Shown: positions 24,814 to 32,533 of the stretch, one piece after another | Layout: the number at the start of each line of letters is the position of its first letter | Position numbering within the stretch: position 1 is the first letter of the stretch | DNA from: Paenibacillus polymyxa | GTDB taxonomy: Bacteria; Bacillota; Bacilli; Paenibacillales; Paenibacillaceae | Assembly: GCF_015710975.1 (NCBI RefSeq) | Contig: NZ_CP049783.1 | Coordinates: 5,590,001-5,654,000 of the forward strand | Direction: 5' to 3' | Length of the DNA stretch: 64,000 nt | Translations under genes and position numbers: made by a program | Notes under the pieces: generated by a model | Told to the model about the DNA's origin: nothing | Databases searched by the model: none | The model's input: the letters and a program-made list of their open reading frames with translations, nothing else

Positions 24814-26547
24814 CTAACAAGGGGGAGACAGTCTCGACTGGTGAATATAACGTTCCAGTTCTAAACACGTTGTCTGATAGACAGACTGGAGCGCAGACAA
24901 CTTCCCTTGTACATTCTCAAGTCGGTTCTCCCGTGCAAGCTGTTCAATATCAGACAGCAATTTGGACAAACGCCCGACACCCAGACTCACGCTGCCTGAT
25001 TTCAACTCATGAGCAGCCTCTACTACTTTTGTGGCTTCGCCCGCAGCAACCAGTTCTTTTAACTTGTTGATTTTGGCAGGTGTATCACTGGTATACATTT
25101 CGACCAATGACTCAAGTAATCCCGTGCTACCATCCTCGTCCAGCAGCATGATCTCACGAATAACATCCTCATCCAAAATAGGCTCAGATTCCGGAATGGG
25201 TAGCCATTTGGCCAGCTTTTCTGAGAGATTTTCAATCGTCACTGGCTTCATCAAGTAATCGTTCACACCAATCACCCGCCCACGAGCCTGGTCTTCCTCG
25301 GACACATTTCCGGTCAAAGAAATGATCGGCACAGGCGGCTGTTGGTTTTCTGCTTCCCACTGGCGGATCGCTTTCGCCGCATCATGACCATTTAGCAAAG
25401 GCATATGATGATCCATTAGAATGCAGGCGTAGGATCGTTCGGAGGCCGCTCTTACTGCAGCTTGTCCATCCTCGACAAAGTCAATATGCTGAAATCCCAG
25501 GTGGTTAAGCTGTAATTGCACTACTTGACGATTCACCCGATTATCCTCTGCTACCAAAATAGCTTGAGAATGACTATGCTCACGAAGCAACTCGCTACGT
25601 ACCGTCAATTCACCATTTTCATGTTCTTCTATTTCAACTGCCTGTCCTGATACCTTCCTGAAGGGAATTTCAAACCAGAACGTGGAGCCTTGGCCTTCTT
25701 CGCTAACGACCCCAATCTCTCCCTGCATAAGTTTCACAAATGAGCTGCATATCCACAGCCCCAGTCCCGTTCCTCCATATTGGGAGGCGCTGCCTTCACC
25801 AGCTTGCACATAAGGCTGAAACAGCTTGTCCTGATCCTCCGCTGAAATCCCGATGCCCGAATCCTGCACCTCAAAACGAACACGTTGGGAATCTTTAGTT
25901 TCCTCAACCAATTTTGTCCGAACAACAAGGTTCCCTTCGCTTGTAAATTTATTTGCATTGTTCAACAGATTAAGCAAGATCTGCATAATCCTTGCCGAAT
26001 CTCCTTCGAGATGCTCTGCCACGGCTCGATCAGTCTCTATACTCAACTGGTTGCCCATCTGATAAATTTGCGGCTCCAACAACTGGGCAACATGGCTCAT
26101 AATCGCCTGAACTCTGACATTTCCGATCTCTAACTCCATCTGTCCTGCTTCTACTTTGGATATATCGAGCAGATTATTAATCATGTTTAGTAGCAGAGAG
26201 GCCGACTCACGTATCACACCGATGGCCTGCCGCTGATCTGGAGATAGTTTGGATGAAGCTAACATTTCGATCATCCCCAAAATTCCGTTCATTGGCGTTC
26301 TAAATTCATGACTAACCACGGCGAGAAAAGTGCTCTTCAGGTCATTAGCCCTTATCGCTTCTTCCTTTGTCCGCTTTAATTCCGCATTGCTTTTGGCAAG
26401 CTGACGCTGCAGATTGACCAGTTCGTTGTTCATTGCTGAAAATTCATTCAGCAGCTTTTCTTCCTCAGCCTTGCTTTTCAGAACCTCATCCGTTAATTGT
26501 TCGACCGTTCTCCGCAGGACAGCCATTTCTGCTGTCGGTTCCTTCAT
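24814..26547 (-). CDS. Soluble hybrid histidine kinase (HisKA-HATPase-REC-HPt)
   Basis: A 577-residue cytosolic phosphorelay protein with no membrane helix and no PAS or GAF domain. Residues 1-70 form a coiled coil. The H-box SHEFRTPMNGILG follows (about residue 80), then N-box NNANKF and G-boxes DSGIGIS and GTGLGL. A receiver domain (about 325-450) has the phospho-acceptor Asp in ILMDHHMP and Lys in YLMKPV. A C-terminal HPt domain holds the His in AAHELKSGSVS. Lacking its own sensor, it probably takes its signal from the B12-binding protein encoded 50 bases upstream. The final response regulator is not in view. Confidence 0.93.
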   Translation of the reverse strand: MKEPTAEMAVLRRTVEQLTDEVLKSKAEEEKLLNEFSAMNNELVNLQRQLAKSNAELKRTKEEAIRANDLKSTFLAVVSHEFRTPMNGILGMIEMLASSKLSPDQRQAIGVIRESASLLLNMINNLLDISKVEAGQMELEIGNVRVQAIMSHVAQLLEPQIYQMGNQLSIETDRAVAEHLEGDSARIMQILLNLLNNANKFTSEGNLVVRTKLVEETKDSQRVRFEVQDSGIGISAEDQDKLFQPYVQAGEGSASQYGGTGLGLWICSSFVKLMQGEIGVVSEEGQGSTFWFEIPFRKVSGQAVEIEEHENGELTVRSELLREHSHSQAILVAEDNRVNRQVVQLQLNHLGFQHIDFVEDGQAAVRAASERSYACILMDHHMPLLNGHDAAKAIRQWEAENQQPPVPIISLTGNVSEEDQARGRVIGVNDYLMKPVTIENLSEKLAKWLPIPESEPILDEDVIREIMLLDEDGSTGLLESLVEMYTSDTPAKINKLKELVAAGEATKVVEAAHELKSGSVSLGVGRLSKLLSDIEQLARENRLENVQGKLSALQSVYQTTCLELERYIHQSRLSPPC

Positions 26548-26596
26548 ATTAAAAGGCCCCCTTTACAAAATGACTTACGGGTTGCCAACACTAACA

Positions 26597-27661
26597 TTAT
26601 CTCTTGAGCGAAAGTATGTCCTCTGCTACCTCCAGCGCTTCCTCCGCACCTGGTGCATATCCATCGGCTCCCACTTCCTGCCATAAGTGTGAATCAAGAT
26701 TAAAGGGCAATCCACCGACCATAATTTTCACATGACTTGTAGTTGTATTTTGGCGGATCACAGTAATCAGCTTTTTCACCAGATGGACATGGTAAGCCAT
26801 GGTAGCTGAGATAGCCACCACATCTGCGTTGTAGCTCACAATGGCCTGAAGCAGACTCCGATCAGGTACATTGGCACCTAAATAGTACGTATCCCAGCCA
26901 TCCATCTCGAAGATATCAGCCAGCATACGCAGACCTATTTCATGCTGCTCGCTGCCTACACATGCTGCTACGAGGCTACGTCCCTTATTTCCAGCACCTA
27001 TCCATCTGGGATACAGGCTGGAAATAATAAACTGAGTCGCGGCAGTACAAAAATGTTCTTGACCAACCGTAATTTTGCCTTCATGCCACAGACGACCTAT
27101 TTCATATTGCGAAATTTGAAAAATATATTTATAAGTATGTTGAATAGACATACCTTCATCTAGCAAATGGACGATCCAATCCAAAGCCTGTCTGCGATTA
27201 CCAAACAGTAAATATTCCAAATATTGAGTCACATCGGCAGCATAGGGATTATCATCTGTAATAAAAGAGGCGTACTCCTCTTTCTTCCCAATTTGCTGTA
27301 TCCCCAATTCCAAATGCTCCAGCACCACCGTTTTTTCCCTGTGATGAAAGTGCTCTACCAATGTCTCCCGAATTAATTGAAAATTGATGATCAAATCTTC
27401 TTGGGTTATGCCGAAACCTTCTAAAAGTCTCTTTAACCAGGAAACATAATACGTAAATAAAATAGGACTGCTCACGATTACACTTTCAGCTAAATAGTTC
27501 AAACTATATAAAGAGTCCTGTTTTGTCTTTATTTTACCGTTGTCCCCAAAGCGCTCCAAAAGATCTGGCTGTAATTCGTATTGTTTGTGGGTAACTAGCT
27601 CAGCCAAATCTCCTGCTTGCATCAATAGCGACTCACCTGCGGTATATTGCTGTATACTCAT
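26597..27661 (-). CDS. Cobalamin-binding, CarH-like light-sensing protein without a DNA-binding domain
   Basis: A 354-residue soluble protein. Residues 1 to about 135 form a helical domain I do not recognise. About 138-220 is the B12 cap four-helix bundle with W192-H193, nine residues after the Trp, then E202-H203. About 228-350 is the Rossmann B12 domain with E238-x-H240-x-x-G243. The Wx9EH and ExHxxG signatures, plus a His directly after the Trp, are those of CarH-type photoreceptors that hold adenosylcobalamin and break its Co-C bond in light. The MerR-type DNA-binding domain of CarH is absent. ATG 27661 follows GGGGAAGGAG. It leads the operon with the hybrid kinase. Confidence 0.88.
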   Translation of the reverse strand: MSIQQYTAGESLLMQAGDLAELVTHKQYELQPDLLERFGDNGKIKTKQDSLYSLNYLAESVIVSSPILFTYYVSWLKRLLEGFGITQEDLIINFQLIRETLVEHFHHREKTVVLEHLELGIQQIGKKEEYASFITDDNPYAADVTQYLEYLLFGNRRQALDWIVHLLDEGMSIQHTYKYIFQISQYEIGRLWHEGKITVGQEHFCTAATQFIISSLYPRWIGAGNKGRSLVAACVGSEQHEIGLRMLADIFEMDGWDTYYLGANVPDRSLLQAIVSYNADVVAISATMAYHVHLVKKLITVIRQNTTTSHVKIMVGGLPFNLDSHLWQEVGADGYAPGAEEALEVAEDILSLKR

Positions 27662-27774
27662 GTACAGCTCCTTCCCCGACAAGGTATTTGTATATGAAAC
27701 AGGTTCTAGGGATGACCTCAGATCGAGACTATTAGACAATTATACCTGATTTGCGTCCCCACTGCCCAAAATTA

Positions 27775-27810
27775 GACAAAAAAATAAAATACCGAAAAGT
27801 CGGTATTTTA
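27775..27810 (-). terminator. Terminator of the MarR gene
   Basis: AAAATACCG (27786-27794) pairs with CGGTATTTT (27801-27809). Read leftward it is followed by a T-rich tract (ATTTTTTTG). Confidence 0.8.
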
Positions 27811-27843
27811 TCTTAAAGCTGATTTAACCAGAAAATGCAACAC

Positions 27844-28305
27844 TTATGATCCGTTACTCTTCTGTCCCTCAGCTGTTAGTCCAAGCTTTTTTAGCAGATG
27901 AATAGCCTGCTCCTTCTCTTCCACGGATAAGCCATCCACAGTCTCCATAATAACACGATGATGCTGCGGGAATATTTGCTCAAAAAAATGACGTCCATCA
28001 TCAGTTAATTCTGCATAAATTACACGCCGATCATCTTGTGACGCACGGCGGGTAAGCAGGTTTTTTTTCTGGAGTTTATCCACCACATACGTAATATTCC
28101 CGCTGGAGATCAGTACCTTTTCTCCAATCTTCTGCAAAGGCTGCGGTCCGCGATAATACAAAAGGTCAAGCACACCAAATTCAGTTGTATTTAATCCATG
28201 ACTATGAATGTCCCGATTCGTGCGAGACGTGACCGAATTATAGGCACGAGCCAGAACAACGAACAAATTAAGCGCTAAGTCCTGATCATCTGGTTTTACA
28301 GACAT
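27844..28305 (-). CDS. MarR family transcriptional regulator
   Basis: A 153-residue winged-helix regulator with PLQKIGEKVLISSGNITYVVDKL as DNA-reading helices and ASQDDRRVIYAELTDDG as the wing. The ISSGNITYVVDKL pattern is shared with the MhqR/OhrR-like group that responds to quinones or oxidants, but no conserved sensor Cys is present. It is monocistronic, has its own terminator and carries an operator-like repeat over its -10 box, so it is probably autoregulated. Its other targets are not evident; the nearby light-sensing operon is one possibility. Confidence 0.88.
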   Translation of the reverse strand: MSVKPDDQDLALNLFVVLARAYNSVTSRTNRDIHSHGLNTTEFGVLDLLYYRGPQPLQKIGEKVLISSGNITYVVDKLQKKNLLTRRASQDDRRVIYAELTDDGRHFFEQIFPQHHRVIMETVDGLSVEEKEQAIHLLKKLGLTAEGQKSNGS

Positions 28306-28325
28306 ATTAACAGCCTCCGTTACTC

Positions 28326-28367
28326 ATATCTTTATTCCAAGATATCTTAATTGCGTACTTTTGTCAA
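28326..28367 (-). promoter_or_regulatory. Promoter and operator of the MarR gene
   Basis: Minus strand TTGACA (28367-28362), 17 bases, TATCTT (28344-28339). ATATCTT and AAGATAT (28326-28332 and 28339-28345) form an inverted repeat over the -10 box, and AAGATATCTT is itself a palindrome. Confidence 0.75.
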
Positions 28368-28448
28368 GTTTAAGCGCTTCCCTTCCTGCTTTTACGGTCT
28401 GTATTGAAGGAATTACCATCTATTATGCGGAAGTTGTCGTTCATTATG

Positions 28449-28501
28449 TAAAAAAGCCTGCCCTCGACCAGTCATTAAATACTGATATCGAGAGCAGGGC
28501 G
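28449..28501 (-). terminator. Terminator of the rpiA-vanZ unit
   Basis: Read leftward, GCCCTGC-T-CTCGA pairs with TCGA-GGGCAGGC and is followed by TTTTTT. Confidence 0.85.
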
Positions 28502-28502
28502 A

Positions 28503-28952
28503 TTATGATTCAATTCTTAATTTCTTACGTAAAAATACGTAGGCAACACGTCCGCATAATACTCCCAGTACATTCAGTATGATGTCATCCACATCCATCG
28601 TACCTGCGCCCAGCAGCATTTGGGTTACTTCGAGAATGACCAATGCGGCCACCACCACTAACAGCAGCCTGCCTACCCTTCGCATAGATACCCAAATGAT
28701 CGGCACAAGAATACCGAAGGGGATGAACACACCAATATTCCCGAGCAAATTAACACCCCATACCCGAAAAGGGGAAGAATGCATGGCCCGCCAGTATCGC
28801 CCGATCGTATCCAAGGGAACAACATTATATGAATAGGGAGGTCCTGGCCGCAGCGTGCGACCAAAACCGAGAAACATCCAATATAATAGAAGCCCTGTAT
28901 ATAATATCAATAACACGAATGCTACATTATAAAACAGACGGTTACCAGACAT
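28503..28952 (-). CDS. VanZ family membrane protein
   Basis: A 149-residue protein with four or five membrane helices and the VanZ-type pattern YNVVPLDTIGRYW, NLLGNIGVFIPFGILVP, ILEVTQMLLGAGTMDVDDIILN. VanZ homologues occur widely; the Enterococcus one gives slight teicoplanin resistance by an unknown route. No vancomycin genes are nearby, so that role should not be assumed. Its ATG overlaps the rpiA stop by one base (TAATG), which couples the two. Confidence 0.9.
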   Translation of the reverse strand: MSGNRLFYNVAFVLLILYTGLLLYWMFLGFGRTLRPGPPYSYNVVPLDTIGRYWRAMHSSPFRVWGVNLLGNIGVFIPFGILVPIIWVSMRRVGRLLLVVVAALVILEVTQMLLGAGTMDVDDIILNVLGVLCGRVAYVFLRKKLRIES

Positions 28953-29620
28953 TATTTATTCCGTACGTCAATTTGTCCATTAGCTCGTGCGATAATAACT
29001 TGATCCGCCATGTTAATGAACAGTCCATTATCGACTACACCCGGAATCTGATTCAAGCGAATTTCCAGTTCCTGTGGGTTTTCGATCGTACCATAGCGGC
29101 AATCGGCAATATAATTTCCGTTATCCGTAAGGAAGCGCTCGCCGTCTTTCATACGCCATTCCGCTTTACAGCCTGTCTGCCGCAGAGCCTCTAACGTCCA
29201 TTCACTGGCAAAAGGTACCACCTCGACCGGCAAAGGGAATGCGCCCAGCACCTTCACATCCTTGGACTCATCCACAATAATGATTAATCGATCGGTATTG
29301 CTTTCCACAATTTTCTCTCTCAGCAGAGCACCACCTCCACCTTTTACCAATACCAGTTGCTCATTCACCTCATCTGCACCGTCAATGGTAACGTCAAGCC
29401 TCCCAATCTGATCAAACGGAATGATGGGAATTCCCAGCTCCCTGGCCTGATCCTCCGAGGCTTGGGATGTAGCTACAGCCTGTATATGTAATCCTTGTGC
29501 CACACGCTCTCCGATTTTTTGAATAGCCCAATAGGCTGTCGAGCCTGTACCAAGTCCAACTTTCATACCTTCCTGAATCGCCTCAACTGCTTTTTCGGCC
29601 GCTTTTTGCTTCAAATTCAT
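28952..29620 (-). CDS. rpiA: Ribose-5-phosphate isomerase A
   Basis: RpiA interconverts ribose 5-phosphate and ribulose 5-phosphate in the pentose phosphate pathway. The 222-residue protein shows VGLGTGSTAYWAI near the N-terminus, DGADEVNEQLVLVKGGGGALLREKI with the catalytic Asp/Lys, and DNGNYIADC, all typical. ATG 29620 is preferred because GGGAGAG lies eight bases upstream; ATG 29626 is too close to that site. It is translationally coupled to the VanZ-like gene downstream. Confidence 0.95.
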   Translation of the reverse strand: MNLKQKAAEKAVEAIQEGMKVGLGTGSTAYWAIQKIGERVAQGLHIQAVATSQASEDQARELGIPIIPFDQIGRLDVTIDGADEVNEQLVLVKGGGGALLREKIVESNTDRLIIIVDESKDVKVLGAFPLPVEVVPFASEWTLEALRQTGCKAEWRMKDGERFLTDNGNYIADCRYGTIENPQELEIRLNQIPGVVDNGLFINMADQVIIARANGQIDVRNK

Positions 29621-29680
29621 TATCATCTCTCCCGCTATATAGGCTAGTGTTGATCAACATCTATTTTATATGAGAACGCT

Positions 29681-30160
29681 TTATAAAGACAGAGACAGCT
29701 TTTTACCATAACATAGACTATTTTCATCGTGTTCATACTCCCCAAATCGTTCAATAGGTTCGTATCCCTGCTTGGTATAGAAGGCAATTGCTTCAGGTTG
29801 AGCTGCTCCAGTCTCTAGATTAATCCTTACTACTCCCCGCTTTCTGGCTTCCTCTTCCAGAAAAGATAATAGGCTAACTGCAATTCCTTGTCTGCGATAA
29901 GAGGAATCGACATAAAATCTTTTAAGCTCCATCTCTTCCGCATCTATAGGCCTAAGCCCTCCGCAAGCAACTGGTTTTCCATCCATATACACAACAGCGA
30001 AAATCATATTTTTAACTTTCGGGTTGGAAAAATCCACCAAGTAAATTTGATCGGCAGGATACCTTTCCAACAAGTCTTCATCCAGCCTACGAATCAAATC
30101 ATGCAGATCCGCATGGTCGCTCTCAACCTTTAAAATCGTAAACCTCGACACTTTTCTCAT
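29681..30160 (-). CDS. GNAT family N-acetyltransferase
   Basis: A 159-residue acetyltransferase with FYVDSSYRRQGIAVSLLSFLEEEAR as the acetyl-CoA loop and AIAFYTKQGYEPIERFGEYE toward the end, as in YjaB/PhnO-like small GNAT enzymes. It may form a transcript with rpiA, 60 bases downstream. Substrate unknown. Confidence 0.88.
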   Translation of the reverse strand: MRKVSRFTILKVESDHADLHDLIRRLDEDLLERYPADQIYLVDFSNPKVKNMIFAVVYMDGKPVACGGLRPIDAEEMELKRFYVDSSYRRQGIAVSLLSFLEEEARKRGVVRINLETGAAQPEAIAFYTKQGYEPIERFGEYEHDENSLCYGKKLSLSL

Positions 30161-30618
30161 CCCTCTCCTCTATGCATAGATACATGGACTCATTTCGCGA
30201 ACAAATCACGAAAACCGCGATAAATCAAGCATTCGCGGCTTCAAATATGAAAAATGTCCCAAATTGATAAGTGCATTTGACTCTATTATAAAGTATGATG
30301 GTTTCTGTTGAATAGTTGCTTATGGACTGAAATGAACTCGAATTTCAAGCAGGAGTATAAATTGGAAAATACTGAAATACACACAACCTTTACCTATTAA
30401 AAATTAATTTTTTATTGCGTTAGGTATTCATTTCATGAGCTTTTTGTACGACATATATATAGGGATATCATACTTGTCTGAAAAAGACTTAAGACCTATT
30501 TTGAAAAAATCAAGGGTCAATTATCTCTATTTATTGTGTTTGTAAGGGGGACTTGATTATCTCATTCGATAAGCGGTTCAACACCATATACAAAAATACT
30601 ACCAGGGAGTGGAACATT
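30161..30618. other. Long divergent intergenic region upstream of the chemoreceptor
   Basis: About 460 AT-rich bases. A small hairpin CCGCG...CGCGG lies near 30210-30238. I see no ORF, no c-di-GMP riboswitch core and no convincing sigma-D promoter for the chemoreceptor. Confidence 0.5.
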
Positions 30619-32388
30619 TTGAAAAAGTGGAGTAGCTTATCATTCTTCACCAAAAACTTATTATTATCCTTCTTCAATATCGTATTGATCGGGCTAGTCC
30701 TTATTGTGTCTAGCTATTTGATCCAACGTACGATTTTGATTGACCAATTGCATGGGCAAGTGGAAAAAATCACATTGAAGTGGGCGCAGGGCATTAATTC
30801 CGATGAAGTATCCCAAGCGGTTCAAGAAAAAAATTATGATGGACCCATTCAAACCAAACTTCGTACCTATCTAGATAACATCATGGCAACGAACCCGAAT
30901 ATCTCTCACGCCTATATTTTCGGAACAGAGCTGGAAAATGGCAATCAGACATCCATTGTCGCCATGCCAACAGATCTGAGAGAATCATTTGAAAAAGATA
31001 AAATGGGTGTCGGCGCTATGTACGAGCAACCCAATGTCGTAGCTGTAGGCGTAACTAGCATGCTGGACTCCGGCAAACCTACATTCACCAGTTTTTACGA
31101 TGACTCTTTTGGTACATGGACGACTTTGATGACGCCGATTAAAGATCCTAGTGGCAAAATCTTTGCCTATTTTGCTGTCGATGCTGATGCCGGTGCTGTA
31201 CCTGCCGGATTGACCAAGCTGCTCATTAGCGGCGCCACCATTTTGGTGATATTCCTACTGATCTGCCTGGCGCTTCAATATTGGGTAGTAAAACGCACAC
31301 TATCTCCGATTAAGCAACTGATGTACGGTATCAGTGAAGTAAGCAGAGGAAATCTGGATGTTCAAATTCATGCTGGCCAAGATGACTTGGGGCTCGTGAA
31401 TCAGAACTTCAACGATATGGTAAGCCATATTAACAGCATTATGACCAAAGTGAAGCAGACTACTGATGAAGTCAATGAGTCTGCGAAGGAATTACTCGCA
31501 ATCTGTGAGCAAAACGGAATCAATTCCAACATCATCAACCAAAATATCAATGAAATTACGGATAATATCCGTTCACAGGAAAAAGCGACAGGCGATAGTG
31601 CACGAGCTATGGCTGAAATGGCATCAGTCATTCAAAATATTGCTACAAGTTCTTCCAATGTGGCGGAAGAAGCCAATTCGGTAGAGAAGCGTTCGAATGA
31701 AGGTAACGAGATTGTAGATAAGGTATCATCCCAAATGCATTTGATTACCGATTCAGTAACGAATACTTCCCGTATCATCAAGTTGCTGGACAGCCGTTCA
31801 CAGGAAATTGGCAATATCATTAGCACCATTTCAGGAATTTCTAGCCAAACGAACCTGCTCGCCCTGAACGCTTCTATTGAAGCTGCGCGTGTCGGTGAAG
31901 AAGGTAAAGGCTTTGCCGTTGTGGCCAATGAAGTACGTAAGCTGGCAGAACAATCTGCGGAGGCAACTAAACAAATTACGTCTCTGATTGAAGAAATTCA
32001 AAGTGAAATCGGACAAGCTGTGAATTCGATGGAGCAAGGGAACGTTGAAGTTCAAAACGGTATCGTCGTTGCTGGACAAGCAGGCGAGTTGTTCAATGAC
32101 ATTCTTCAAGCAACTAAAAATCTAGCATGGCAAATCCAAGAAGTATCCAGTGCTACTGAGCAAATATCTGCGGGGACACAGGAAATGACCGCGACAGCAG
32201 ACGATCTTTCCTCCACCGTAACCAAAACAGCCAATAACAGTGTTCACATTATGCAAACGGTAGAGGAACAAAAAGCCTCTTTGGATTCTATCATTGAGTC
32301 ATCCCATAAGCTGACGTCCATGTCCGAAGAGCTTCAAGAAATTACATCTTATTTCAAAATTGCAGACACAAACCGTACCAAATCATAA
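30619..32388 (+). CDS. Methyl-accepting chemotaxis protein with Cache-like sensor
   Basis: A 589-residue transmembrane chemoreceptor. Helix 1 is at about 13-35, an extracytoplasmic domain of the single-Cache type at about 36-199, helix 2 at about 200-224, then HAMP and a long coiled-coil signalling domain. The hairpin tip is near residue 409, with [16 protein letters not shown] followed by [15 protein letters not shown]. The tip has ARVGEEGKG where most have ARAGEQG/HG. The start is taken as TTG 30619, preceded by GGGAGTGG and giving the usual MKKW opening; the frame is open to 30553. Confidence 0.9.
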   Translation: MKKWSSLSFFTKNLLLSFFNIVLIGLVLIVSSYLIQRTILIDQLHGQVEKITLKWAQGINSDEVSQAVQEKNYDGPIQTKLRTYLDNIMATNPNISHAYIFGTELENGNQTSIVAMPTDLRESFEKDKMGVGAMYEQPNVVAVGVTSMLDSGKPTFTSFYDDSFGTWTTLMTPIKDPSGKIFAYFAVDADAGAVPAGLTKLLISGATILVIFLLICLALQYWVVKRTLSPIKQLMYGISEVSRGNLDVQIHAGQDDLGLVNQNFNDMVSHINSIMTKVKQTTDEVNESAKELLAICEQNGINSNIINQNINEITDNIRSQEKATGDSARAMAEMASVIQNIATSSSNVAEEANSVEKRSNEGNEIVDKVSSQMHLITDSVTNTSRIIKLLDSRSQEIGNIISTISGISSQTNLLALNASIEAARVGEEGKGFAVVANEVRKLAEQSAEATKQITSLIEEIQSEIGQAVNSMEQGNVEVQNGIVVAGQAGELFNDILQATKNLAWQIQEVSSATEQISAGTQEMTATADDLSSTVTKTANNSVHIMQTVEEQKASLDSIIESSHKLTSMSEELQEITSYFKIADTNRTKS

Positions 32389-32438
32389 ATATCCATTTAT
32401 CGATTTCAATGCATATTTCATAAGTAAGTCGTTCGGTG

Positions 32439-32485
32439 ATGCCTCCCTCCTGTTCATCCATTTGAAGGGATCGGAGGCATTTATT
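32439..32485 (+). terminator. Terminator between the chemoreceptor and the NRPS-like gene
   Basis: ATGCCTCC (32439-32446) and GGAGGCAT (32473-32480) are followed by TTATT. The short T tract suggests partial termination. Confidence 0.65.
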
Positions 32486-32533
32486 AGCTTCATCACTTAT
32501 ATTGAAACATCAAACATTCAGGAGGTTAGCGTA

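Noticed and set aside
28503..28952. VanZ as a sign of glycopeptide resistance
   Set aside because: There is no vanHAX, vanRS or D-Ala-D-Lac ligase nearby. Lone VanZ-like proteins are common housekeeping or unknown genes.
30161..30618. A c-di-GMP riboswitch before the first chemoreceptor
   Set aside because: The long leader invites it, but the conserved GEMM core sequence is not there.
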